DNA of 64,000 bases from Schistosoma haematobium (taxonomy: Eukaryota > Platyhelminthes > Trematoda > Strigeidida > Schistosomatidae), in the NCBI RefSeq assembly GCF_000699445.3, contig NC_067195.1, forward strand, positions 60,797,591 through 60,861,590. The letters are read 5' to 3'. Every line of letters begins with the position of its first letter. The first letter of the stretch is position 1. A program made the translations under genes and the position numbers. This document shows, piece by piece, positions 52,248 through 64,000 of this stretch. The notes under the pieces are model-generated. The model was not told the origin of the DNA. It was given only the letters and a program-made list of their open reading frames with translations, and made no database searches.

Positions 52248-55200
52248 CTGGTAGGGAGTGTATGTTTACCGCACATAGCAATTCATTATTAAATACGAAC
52301 ACATTTATGCATAACTAATTATCTGAAATGCTAATGGAACTACAGATTAGGGGAAATTTTTAATTATACATCCTTATCATCTTTACTCTATCTAGCTTAT
52401 ATTGTTTATTAAAAACCCACTAAAAGAATGACTATGGCGACAAAAGAATCGAATGTATGATAGGATAAGAGCAAATAACTGAATATAATGTGGAAAATGT
52501 AAACAGATAGTAGGGGAGAGAGAGAAATATAATAACTATAATGATAATGACAATAGTAATAATAATAATAATACTATTTAGTAATGGTAATCGTAACAGA
52601 GGCATCAGCAGAAATGAAAACACGAAATTCTGACCTCAACAGAAAATATTCCACTAATGGTTTTGTTTAATGCATTCATTGTTATTTATACTCTGTTATA
52701 TATAGCATGTGGGAGCGTGAGTGAATATATCCTCATTTTTCTTTGAAAATCTCATCTACTCTAAAGACAATATCATTTTGTCCACATATTATCGTACCAC
52801 CACTACTCATTTCAAATATTTTTTCCATTCTACTCTATTTTCCTTTCATAGCAAAACTAAGCGAAAACTTTCTTACTTTTGAGAATTTCTAACCAGATCT
52901 TCTCTCCTCATGTTCAATCTTTCTTTACATACCTCTAATTCAATTTTTTTTCTAATATATGTAGAAGAGGTATCGATGGTTTAAGACTAATTTCTCTTCA
53001 TTATCCATATATCTGTGTGTATGTGTGTGTCCGTTCATACGTGTGTATATAAATGTTTGTGAATTTGTGTATTTATATTATAGTTGATACTAATCTTTTA
53101 ATTATCAGTATTAACATTTTATTCTTAGACTATCACCAGTATCAACATTGTTATCAATTAATGGTTAGATAGTGGTAGTATCTTATGCCCAATGGCATCG
53201 TAAATATTACTATTCCACTTATTAATGCCATTTATTATTGTTAGTAGTATAGTTTTCGTTACCCACCCCACCACCACTCACGATTATTCTTTAGTACAAT
53301 CCTTCTTAAAAATATTGTTGAGAAAAAAACAGAATAAATTCCATTAGATCATTTTATAGATTTCGTTAAGAGATTTATATTCACTTGCTCACTCACCCTT
53401 TGCTCTTACTTTCTTACATTTCCATTCATCCAAATTCTAGCGTAGAATACTATACTTTTATTTTTAAAGAATAAAAAGCAAAGTAATAAACTTGAATGAG
53501 TATAGGAGAAAGATAAGCGTAAAATGAATAACAATTCATTAATGTTTTTATCAATTTTAATGGTACCCTGCTATTATTATTATTATTGTTTGTGGTTGAC
53601 CATCAACGAAATTATTCTCCGCCCAATAAATTTATGTTACAGTAGCAATCATAATTCAAGTCATTAATGCTTGCTCATGTAGATATTGCTTATCAAACAT
53701 TCTTTACATGAGAACCAATGTTCTGCTTCTTTTATTAGGTGCCTACATTTAAAGAAAATAGAAAGAGAAAGTTATATGAATACATTCATCAATTAAGTAA
53801 ATAATTAATTAATTAATTAATTCGTAAATGTCCTCTAGAACAAATAGTTTTCTTTTCTGTTCTATTTTCTAAACAGAATTAAAAGGCAAGAAAGTGAATT
53901 CATATCATTTCCCCACTTTTTTTCTTCTTTAATGATTGGCATAATACACCAAAATATTTGAATAAATACACATTTCTAATTAGGCCTGGGGATAATAAGT
54001 AATAGAATCCTTAAGTAAATCTATGTGAGCTTTAGTTTAATTAGAATTATGTACATACATATATGTTCATTTGCTATTTCAAAAGAGATATAATTACTTA
54101 TAATATAATATTAAATTGTCAAATGAAAAACCAGTTTAGCCATAGTATCTTTCTATCAGAAAAACAACTAGATCTTGAAAGAAATCCAACTCTATACTAA
54201 GATGTTTAAAAAGTTTATCCAAGCTACCATATAATGCAATTTACTACACTACACAATCTGTCTGACTGGTATAAGGTTGAAAAAGTACTCAGTCATAAGA
54301 AAATCATTGTCGTATATCTTAACTCACTGGTACAGTTCGATGATGTAATGAATGATTTCTAACTTTATTTTGAAAAATATGGGTAATACACAACTTTTTA
54401 TTGTCTGCTCAGCCTTTTCAAACAATTCAAAAGCTAGATCTTACTCTGAAGACTATTTTTATTTTATTTTAGAGAGATCAAAGGAGATTGTTTTAGGCAA
54501 ACTGTATAAATCTATTCAGATTATCCTTGAAAATGCTTCAAAACCTAATCAGCCAAAAAATATCTTCTCAGCCACTTACAACAAACTGAGTGCAAACATT
54601 TGAACTGTCCACATTTAAGTAGAATTACGATAAAATCATCACTCAGTTTTAAAACTATTACGTTTAGGATTATGCATATGTGTAACAGTGAAACGTTCAT
54701 CAAAATTTATATGTTTAGTGATAGTAGTAGTATGATGATTATGTTACTTATAAGGACAGATGTAAATAGTACATATCAGGAATCGGAAGTGCAATGGTTA
54801 GTGATGGAGGAGGAACATGAGAAGAAGGGAAGATACAAAACCAGTTTGAGTGGCAACAGGAACGTAAGAACGATGAAGCTTGCAAGCGACCATTCAGTAA
54901 GATGTGCAAATGATGTATTCAATGTATTGTTTACAAATGCAGTATCTGATTTTACACAACACCAACTGGTTTTCTCTACCCAGGTTTTCTTTCATTACAG
55001 CAGTATCAGTGTGAGCAATATAACAACTGACTGACTAGTAGTTCAATGAATTTAAGTGTTGATAAATAACAGTTTTATTGAAAACCAGCTGACAATTGTT
55101 AGAAACAAGTGACAAAAGGGGACTTTAGGTCTTTTAAGTTTCTTAGGTTTCATTACTGTTATAATCTAATAAATAAATGTAACGCGACATAAAATGAAAA

Positions 55201-57602
55201 CAAATTTTCAAGATGTAATCGACAATAAAATTTTAATTAATTAAAATATGCCCTACCTCATGAAGTTGTTATCATTGGGAAAACTGAATGAAATCGCAAT
55301 ATTCTGAACAGCTGTTTATATTAATCCAGACTGTGTACAATATTATTTTATTTCCTTTGGGATTTCTACATTCCCTTTTTTTGAATAGATAACAATAATG
55401 TTTATAGTATTATTATTCTTATGATAAATTATTATCGTATTGTTATGATTACTTAATTTTGTCCTCATATTTCAGTAAATCACTTCTATTTACTTTGTAA
55501 GGTATTTTTAGTAAAACTATATTTCTCTTATACATATTAATTTGTGTCCTCAAAGTGTATTGAAACATTTGATTACTTTGAGTTTATTAGCTTGTCAGAA
55601 ATTGGATTTCTTCATATTAACAAACTGTTGACATTCTGTGTTGACTGGCATTAACATTACCGAGGACTCCTGACAAATTTTACTCCAGAAGCACGTGTGA
55701 ATGTCTGTATTCTTTGAGGGTTGAGGACTCTAACAACATAAAATATTTACGAATAAACTTCTTATTACCTACATGAAGCATCCATCTTACCTACCAAAAG
55801 AGATTCAGAGAAATCATTACAGCTTCGAACTAGTGACAGATTGCAAAATGCATCATTGTTTATCAGTTACAGAGGAAAAAGCTCTCTTCGAAATATTTCG
55901 ACAATCCACATGGTCTTCGTTTTATGGGATCGATTATAGATAATCTCAAGTTTCTCAATGATATCAAGCAAATAGATTATCAGGTTTCAATAGAATGGGT
56001 GAACGATAACAAATGTTTCTGCATCATTTTATCAAAACTTCTTTGATTGCAATTTTCAAAATAAGATTGAGGATAGAACATTCAACCAGAAATTTACCAA
56101 GCAGATAAACAACAACTCTCAATGTTTTCTAGTTGTTGATACAAGTAATTGAATATACTAAGAAATCACTTTTAAACTGATGAGGGGAGTTTGAGTTTAA
56201 TCTATTGGTATTTAGTAACAATATCTATTATTATTATTGTCAGTAATATTATTAGTGTTGGTATTATCATCATTATTGTTATAATTATTATAGAGGTAAC
56301 ATTAAGCTAATTTCTAGATATCATTTACTCAAATTACTCCTTTTTTCCTACATTAATTTTACTGTTTTCTTCGTTGCTACCAGTTCATAAATTTTTCATA
56401 TCACAGGATAATATTACATATTCAAAGACAACTTATAAACTTGTTCAGCTTTCTTTCCCTCAATATTAATCTCTAGAGATTAATATAAATATAATATCTA
56501 ATAATCATTGACCCAAATAGATTCTTCCTCTTGTCAACCACAACTGAATTGACACTACTCGCCAAATTGCTTATTGTTATTATTATTAGCAGTACTAGTG
56601 AGTAAGTAATTATTGAAACGGAATGTCTAAATGTTAAGGAAATATTGGATACTGACTCGTTGAAGGTTTGGACCAGCGGATACAAATAATAATAATAATA
56701 GTAATATTAATAATAATAATAATGTTAATCATGATAATAATTTAGTTATAATTTTCTACAGAACTGAAGCATAAATATAATATGTTCCCTCTTTGCAACT
56801 ACACAGCTATGATTCAAAACATTCATTTTGAAGCGGAATAATCCAATTAAAAATGTAATGAAACAAAATTGAGAAAACAATTCTTACTAATGCAATAATA
56901 AAAATAATTTTTTTTCCCTTAAAGAAATCTGATCTATTTGTTTGGATTACATTGAATGGATTCATTTTCATTTGTATTCAAATAGTATGAGCAAGTCGAT
57001 TTTTTTTAAAATTTAATTTAAATTAAATTAATGAAGTCTACTGGAAGTTTCTACAAATAAATCACTACGTAGCAACCAATGATAAATTGTCTAACTCATG
57101 GTGTTAATTAAATCTTTTCATGAATCAAGTTGTAACGTAATTAGTAGAGCATGTAATTCACTATTATAGCACATTGTTCGAAATAATTTTATAGAAGATG
57201 ATCAGTAAGATGTACTAGACCCAGATTTTGTGCTGATTGAAGCGGATTTAAACTTTCTGAAAGGAACGGATAAAATACTTCAAGATTATATGTTCACTTT
57301 ATTGATAAATATCAACTAGGATTTTAAAAAATAAAACAGGTTTACCGATTTCTTTTGATTATTTTCAACCATTAGACATAGTAAGTCTTGCTCTGAGTAT
57401 AATTTTAAATGCTGAGTGATATGTCTAAATTGATGTGACTTGTGTATAATCATGGCTTTTTTATTTCATTGTTATTTGTTGCAGCTAATTTACGTCACTT
57501 TTTTTCATTAGCTACCATCAAATATGAAAATAACAGGATGGTATATAATTGAAAGGTTTTTAATATTCTAATTAGAAAACTAATTTATTAAGATATAATT
57601 AT
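52248..57602. other. Long AT-rich stretch without recognised genes
   Basis: Contains simple repeats (AATT run at 53803-53821, AAT/ATA runs near 52557 and 56686). Two adjacent plus-strand frames of 83 and 144 codons (54352-54603, 54600-55034) have no recognised motif and look like chance. A weak resemblance to the dyad SINE family occurs near 57195-57260. Confidence 0.45.
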
Positions 57603-58015
57603 GCTTATTTGTATGGGTTTATATTTTCCGGTTGTTGATATTAAGACCTGTAATTGATCAGTCCTTTTAGGCAATAGGTACATCCAATTTCGCCTAAAAT
57701 GTTTAACTAGTTGCTGTATCGAAACATTCTGATCAGGATTTACAAATATTAATAAAGGCAGATTAGTTATAGTTTATATTGATAACAACGGAAAAATGCA
57801 AACACTTACGAATAACTTCGTACACATTAAACACATAAGTAGCTGTTTGAGCGCAGTACCTTAGAGGATGACATGTCAAGGTTTAAAGCAATTGCTACTA
57901 GGTTCAAATCTTAGTGTAAACATCAATTCTGAGAGTTGTGTCCATTCATCGGATGAGTCTCAAGTAAAACGAAGCAAGCCTGTTAGATTTTACTGATATC
58001 CATAATCCAAAAATT
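57603..58015 (+). repeat. Diverged hammerhead-type SINE
   Basis: AAGACCTGTAATTGATCAGT matches the 5' part of the SINE at 44374-44398. ACTAGGTTCAAATCTTAGTG (B-box-like), GATGAGTCTCAAGTAAAACG and ATTTTACTG match its tRNA and hammerhead parts. The core reads CGGATGA and AACGAAGC, so ribozyme activity is unlikely. Confidence 0.75.
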
Positions 58016-59610
58016 CTGATTAAAATAATTAACGTCTAACAAATAATTTCAGAGTGGTCAGCTCATTTTAATGATACACATTCAATCATTTTATTATGAA
58101 ATGTTAACTGAATTCCCCAGGGCCTTTATACAAATTTGTATACATATACCATTAAACAATAAATCAAATTGTTACTACCATTGGTATTAGGTACACATGT
58201 CAAGCATAGAAATAATTTCCTTCAAGTGGATTGTATTCCATTTTTTTCCCTTTGTATTATATATTTATTGTTATTCAATACTACATAATTTCTCATCTTC
58301 TCGTTAATTGATTCTTTCTTACTCCCAAAATAACAACAGCTTTATCTCTACATTTTTCTCTCATTCTATTCTCCTTTTGTTGACTAAGTCTAGAAAAATT
58401 GAATTCATTTGAAAATTATCAGTTTTTTTCGTTTGCCTTAACAACAAATATAACGATGAAAGCAACAACAATGGAGAACCAACCAATATAGAAATTGATG
58501 ACAATAATAACTGCGTGTACAAATTATCGGTCTGTGATTTATCGACTACTTCTTTTGATTCGTGTCTCTTTTTTGTTGTTGTTTTTTGTAAAAGGTAGCA
58601 AATAGGGAAGTACACACGTGTACACTCAGATCTGTCCATATGCACATACACATAAACATACTACGTACGTACATAAGTATAGATATTTCTTTTGTTCACT
58701 CTTGTCTGATTGAATTAATGAACAAAAACGGAGTGACTGCTATATTCTTCCTTATTAAGCATTAAATGTAACCTGTTTATTAGAATGTCCATCTCGTCAT
58801 TTGCTATCGCCTTCTCCTTTAAATATCTTACTTTATTAGGATAAAAAATAGATTGAAAAATCGAGCGGATGTATAACTCTACTTGTTTCTTTCTTCGTAT
58901 ATTTATATCCCTAGGGTAAATATATTTAATGGACAAGATATATTTTAATGGAATTAAAAATTTTTCGCTAGACATATGACTAAATATATAACAGTACAAT
59001 TAACTTAATCACTCTTATCCTAACTAGTCATCTTGATGCTGGCCAATTCATTGTGATCATATTGTAAATTATCTCTTTAAACTTTTGTATTCTACGTGAT
59101 TATCTTCTACGTTGTTGTTAGTATTTTCGTCGTCGTTATTTCATTCTCTTCTTCTGTTTCTGCCCCTCTTCATTCGCCTTCCTGTCCTTATATATTTAAA
59201 ATGTTTTTTTTAATCTACCATTTTATAATGAACAAGCTTAGCGGTTGACACGCAACAGTTCGGAAGTGATTATTAAATTTCTTACTTACCTATTATTAAT
59301 AAAATAGAAAAAATTTTTTTTGGTGTTTTATTTTTCTACGAAAAATTGTGTTCCTTTTTAAGAAATAAACAATTGTTACGTTACTTCCGTTTGTCGTTAT
59401 TCATTTATTTTCATGTATGTGGGTTATTTAATTTGAATAGATATTTCTAGTGAATTAAGGAAGTTAACTGTTAGTGGGAAGATGATCACTTATTTATTTT
59501 GTCTATTTCTCCCAATAATAACAATACATATTTCTGTATAAGAAATGGACTTATAGAATAGAAAATTCATCAAAAAATATATTATAATTATTTTCACGGT
59601 CGAAAACACA
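58016..59610. other. AT-rich DNA without recognised features
   Basis: Two minus-strand frames of about 95 codons (58361-58651, 58715-58999) have no recognised motif. Confidence 0.45.
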
Positions 59611-59770
59611 AGTGGATCTAAGTTGAACCACCATTAATAAGCTGAAAGCACTGGATGGTCATTTCATCATAGTATGGGACTCCTCAACAGTGCACATGCA
59701 CAATCCCTCACGCGAGACTCAAACCAATAACCTTCGGTTTTACGCTCGATCACTAACCTGTAGACTTGTG
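59611..59770 (-). repeat. SINE-like repeat, second tRNA-related family
   Basis: Minus sense reads GGTTAGTGATCGAGCG (A-box-like) and ATTGGTTTGAGTCTCGCG (B-box-like), then GGAGTCCCATACTATGATG. Best-preserved member of the family in this window. Confidence 0.55.
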
Positions 59771-60454
59771 ATTCCAACTGTGAAAATATTACGATCTCTA
59801 CAAATCTCCATACTGATATTATAATTATCTTCGAAAAACAAAAGAAAAACAGGTCTTTTATTATTGATTATTATTTTTAACGAATAAGTAATTATTATTA
59901 AATACCAGTTGACATAGAATGTTTGTCATTGACCACTGGATTCAGCTTGATTCACAAATTGTTTATACTAAGAGAAATTTATCCTTTTTTTGTTTTAGAA
60001 AATTAAGAATCTAGTGTACTGAAACAAGAAAAGAAAACTTGAGAACAAACCTGACCACGGAGTCATCATTTATTCAATGTATTTAGATATTTATTTGCAA
60101 AAATATTTTATCAGATTTTGTAGAAAAGACTGTAAAAGTTCCCTATTTGCTGTCCACTGATCATTATGCTCGCCTAGGTGATTTAGTGGATATTGTATTT
60201 CATTTTTAAAATAAATTCCTCAGCAACTGATGCCAAAAACGAGACCGACAAAAGTTATGGAGCACTGAATAACTATTTCAAAATGCTTTATAACTTCTTG
60301 GTAATAAGGATTTCACAACGTTACATTATATAATTAAATGTTTACAATTGAATGATAACTGAGTAGTGACCAATATCATGTATATCAAGTCATTCTTAGT
60401 GCTGACTAAATTATATTGTGTTGACTGGTTAAAGTGACAATATAGCGTGTACAT
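59771..60454. other. AT-rich DNA without recognised features
   Basis: Nothing recognised. Confidence 0.5.
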
Positions 60455-60540
60455 CACGTGAATTGAATCCGGCACAGAGCATCAGTTCTTCTAAGATTAC
60501 AGGAACACTTTGCTGACTAGTATCAAACAGTATGAAATCT
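60455..60540 (+). repeat. Fragment of dyad-type tRNA SINE
   Basis: The reverse complement reads AGTCAGCAAAGTGTTCCTGT then AATCTTAGAAGAACTGATGC, matching 47300-47350. Orientation is opposite to that copy. TGAATTGAATCCGGC is the B-box counterpart. Confidence 0.65.
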
Positions 60541-62394
60541 AGGTACAAGATGTCTTGTTGACCAACTCTAACTACGATCAACTTGCAAAAATCAAATGTT
60601 TATACCTTATAAAAAACACAGGCTTGGTTAAGTATTAGACTGCCTTCATTAGTCTATATTTTCATTCATTTAGTTTATGATACAGTGTGTAATTCTCTTC
60701 ATCAGTTGAATATAAAGAAAAACTCATTAATACTGAGTATATTATGATAAATCATTCTATTACTGAGAAAATAATTAACAACTAATATAAACTAGAATAT
60801 TTCAAAGACTTACTACCTGAATTTATTTGTGATACAATGATAACATCATCAGTATTTTAGTTGTCATATAAGGCTATAAAGCTTACAGATACACCTCCTT
60901 TAACGAGTGCCAACTAAGAACAAATTTAAGTTTAACACTTTCAAATACAACTTGTCTTTAATCACATGACAATAAAATATATTTCCTTATATCATCAAGT
61001 TAATATATTTTTCTCAAAGAAAAAACATTTCTATTGAATTATCGCGTCAGAACTCAATGGTTTATATGTCATACATTAACAAATTGTTAAGGCGTATGTA
61101 AAAAAGTGGTTTGCACATTGTATCGTGAGTACATTGAAGTTGGTAAATATGCAATATCAAATGTTAACTATTTGGCCGAACATGTAATTGTGAATTCATG
61201 GGTTTATTTGTATATCAAGAAGAAAAAATTGTTTATGAATGTCTAACTTTCAATTATTATCCAATTGATGCCAATTAACAGTGGAAACATAGAACTCTGT
61301 TTATATTAATGAACATTGTGAGTTAATGTATGATATAAGCTTACATGAAATCACTTTGTAAATACTGTATATTTTATATATAAATATAAAAACAGTTAAA
61401 TATCTCACCAAACCTGACCTTTTTCTTTTAATGCTTCTCTCTTTCTGTTTTCCTTTATTGCATAATTCTTATTTATTAACACTTTACTATAGTTGTTAAA
61501 AGGAAATTTTCGACACGTGTACACATCCGAATAACTTTGAATTAATAATTAAACAAAGGCAGTTATTATAACTACGAAATAAGAGTTAATCAAAGAAGTT
61601 GATTTATCCTGCTTTCACAGGTGTGGAATTTTAAGCCAACTGTTTCATTATTAGTTCTCTTTTTGTATACAATTCAGTGAACAATGCATCCCTTTTTTCC
61701 TTCGTCTTCTTCTTCTTCTTCTACATCGCCTTCAATTTCAATTTATTCAGAGTGGTTTTTGATTTTATTCAAAATCCTTTAATTTAACACCACCTCATTC
61801 GCATCAATCTCATCGTCATTATCATCAATACCAACAAATTCTTCAGCTTTTTTTCTCAACAATTCTCATGTTCTCTTTTTCCTCTTCATCTATTTACCAT
61901 CTTTTAATTTATTTCATAAGTATAGTTTCTGTTACATAATTCAAGTTGATAAAATCAATTAATTTATTTACTCACAACACTTGATCCTCTTCAATTAATC
62001 ATCTCCTCAGTCATCATCAAATGTATGATTGAAGTAGGCCTTCAGGGTTGAACAAATTGTCATTAAACCATTTAACCTTATTGATTTGTTGCGTCCCATA
62101 TTTTTGTTATTATTCGAAGTATTATTAATACCATCAGTAGTACTAACAATCAATGATGAAGGCTTAATTCTCCCTTTATTTATACACCTGTTAGTAAAAA
62201 GTACTCACACACTGACAAATCACGATGATACATTTGTATATTGATCGATGTACTATGACGTTTACATATTATTTTCAGAACAGTCTAACATCATCTTGTG
62301 AACTGGTACAAAACACCATGTACTGTATTACTATTTCTTCATAATTTAGACTATTCAGTGCAATACAGAATGAAATTCAAACGGGATCCAATAA
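60541..62394. other. AT-rich DNA without recognised features
   Basis: A TTC repeat run lies at about 61706-61724. Nothing else recognised. Confidence 0.5.
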
Positions 62395-62640
62395 TCGTGA
62401 CAGTTCCATTGTACGGAGCTCAAATTTGGATAAGTATTACAACCACCATCAAAGTGTACAGTAGTTATCAACAGATGTACACGTAAGATACTCCAAATCC
62501 ACTGGTCGGATACCATTAGCAACAACCTACTATGGCAGTAAACAAACCAACAGTCAGTTGAGGAGGAAACCAGGAAAACACGCTGAAGGTGGATAGAACA
62601 CAAATTGTGGAAATTATGAAACTGCACCACTGCCCGACTA
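62395..62640 (+). pseudogene. RTE C-terminal fragment
   Basis: VPLYGAQIWISITTTIKVY corresponds to [20 protein letters not shown] of the intact RTE. After frameshifts ILQIHWSDTISNNLLWQ ([17 protein letters not shown]) and VEEETRKTR follow. Old and short, with no tail preserved. Confidence 0.8.
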
Positions 62641-63200
62641 TTCATTTGAATTTTTAAGACTTGTACTAGTTTACTTCTCTAAGCTTATATTAGATGAAAC
62701 ACAGTGTCATTTGTTAGTTATTGTGACGAATATTCTTCGATTAGATGTATGACTGCTATTTTTATACTTCAGCCAGTGATAAACCACCAAACAAGACAGA
62801 TATGATGACTTTAATAATCAAATATATATTTGAACATCCGATCAATTCCCATTTCTAACGGATATGAAAAGTGTATTCAGTCAAAATCAAAGTTATTTGT
62901 CAGTAATAATGATGGATCTTTGTACAGTAAGTGATTATTTTAACGTTTAACAATAGTTCAGATGAATATGGAATACACTTTCATTTATAATCATCAGTTA
63001 ATCATTGGTTTTGGAGAAGAAAATTAAAATGTTTGTGCAGTTCAATACGGTTACACGACTTGGTCTACTTAAGTTTTTTTAGTAATCCAATAATGATACA
63101 TTAGAATTCAAGTTGTCCAGTTCAGAATGACTTGAGAATGTTTCCTCAGTATCATTGGATGTATATATAATGGACATCGCTGTATTATGTGATAGCTTTG
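62641..63200. other. AT-rich DNA without recognised features
   Basis: Nothing recognised. Confidence 0.5.
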
Positions 63201-63490
63201 TAGTGAACGAGAACTCAAGTGGGAAAGACCAATTTAGGATTTAACAAAATAATTACAGAAAGTCTGGGTGAAATACGAAAACCATACATTATATACTCAA
63301 TTTGTACATCTTCCATCAACTGTCTCTTACAAAATCATTGTTCCCTCATTCATGCCGTTATTAAAATTACTCTCCATCTGCATTTCTGTTCTCGTCAATT
63401 CGATCTTCTCAACCTTCCGCTGCCAAGCATTCCACTTCTGATTGGTGCTACATATTACTTTTGTCTGTCGACATAAGCAGCATATGCACC
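63201..63490 (+). repeat. Dispersed ~270-bp repeat, copy 3 of 3 (diverged)
   Basis: TAGTGAACGAGAACTCAAGT and TGTCTGTCGACATAAGCAGC align with the ends of the copies at 31140 and 45669; the middle is strongly diverged. Confidence 0.65.
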
Positions 63491-64000
63491 AGCTTAGTTC
63501 TTGATTTAACTAAATGACCCATTGATCGATTATATGACATGTGACTTCTGACAACCACTTATTCTCACATTTTGATGGTTATATCCCCTGTACTGGTTGT
63601 TTAATTTGACAGTGTTCACTAGTATTCTGTTGTTATTAATTTGTACTATTTCAAACAGTACGATGTAGCGAAACTCTTATAAGAGAATCCAATAAGTCAT
63701 TTTACCAAATTAGTGTCTCATTATAAAACAAAATATATTCATCTTACCAGCTGGACAATTACACATACTCGAGTGCATATAGACGTACACATTTTCTCCT
63801 ATTTTATCGATCATTATTTTGAATAGTGAACCGTTTGTTTTTGAAAAAGGAATATATTTTTTGAGAATATTTCTAGTTATTTATTCTTTTGAAGGATAGA
63901 AATAAATGGGAAAGATGAATCCCATTTAGTCTGTTGATGACAGTCTCTTTGAATCTGATTGCATATATCCCTCTTCAACATGGATTCTTGTATAAGTATA
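63491..64000. other. AT-rich DNA without recognised features
   Basis: Nothing recognised up to the window end. Confidence 0.5.

Noticed and set aside
54352..55034. Two adjacent plus-strand frames of 83 and 144 codons as a possible gene
   Set aside because: No motif, low-complexity composition, no splice or promoter support in AT-rich DNA.
58361..58999. Two minus-strand frames of about 95 codons
   Set aside because: No recognised motif and no conservation evidence; expected by chance in this composition.
1..64000. CRISPR arrays, bacterial operons or phage genes
   Set aside because: None seen; spliced exons, SINEs and eukaryotic retrotransposons show nuclear animal DNA.

Overview
The window looks like AT-rich flatworm DNA, most likely from a schistosome blood fluke. 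Three things point there. A tRNA-headed SINE carries the hammerhead ribozyme known from the schistosome Sm-alpha repeat (best copy 44340-44691). An RTE retrotransposon of the SR2 type has an intact 1005-codon ORF and a TAAG-type tail (35765-38977). Ty3/gypsy, BEL/Pao and CR1-like elements fill the left part. The species cannot be fixed from the sequence. No intact host gene is visible; two broken ones are: an adenine phosphoribosyltransferase (APRT) pseudogene in four exons and an intronless HSP70 pseudogene.

Region 1-19285 is a tower of nested, decayed retroelements. CR1-like copy A (1-1555, 2188-3545) is split by a 626-bp non-LTR 3' end. A rearranged gypsy element follows (LTR from 3639, gag on +, reverse transcriptase on -). 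Gypsy copy A on the minus strand (6788-7256 plus 10493-12340) was hit by CR1-like copy C (7257-10485), which was itself hit by a solo LTR (9597-9948). CR1-like copy B (12345-15080) was hit by a SINE (14246-14447). A 133-bp piece of the RTE 5' leader sits at 16441-16573 between perfect 12-bp target duplications.

Region 19286-23293 is a young BEL/Pao insertion on the minus strand. Its two 268-bp LTRs differ at one base, yet its single 925-codon frame lacks protease, RNase H and part of the integrase. Region 23690-28994 holds the APRT pseudogene (exons 24462-24547, 24611-24685, 27575-27727, 28770-28994), split between exons 2 and 3 by gypsy fragments in both orientations (24700-27564).

Region 28995-64000 is AT-rich and gene-poor: intron-like or intergenic DNA with SINEs, a three-copy 270-bp repeat and simple repeats. 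It also carries the RTE nest at 33751-39990 (young copy inside an old copy, with target duplications), a 5'-inverted RTE copy at 42781-43282, the HSP70 pseudogene at 51540-52247 and RTE scraps at 50593 and 62395.

The coding content therefore serves retrotransposition. The RTE at 35765-38977 is the only element here that looks able to move on its own; SINEs and deleted LTR elements would depend on enzymes supplied in trans. Family names rest on motifs read by eye, not on database searches.
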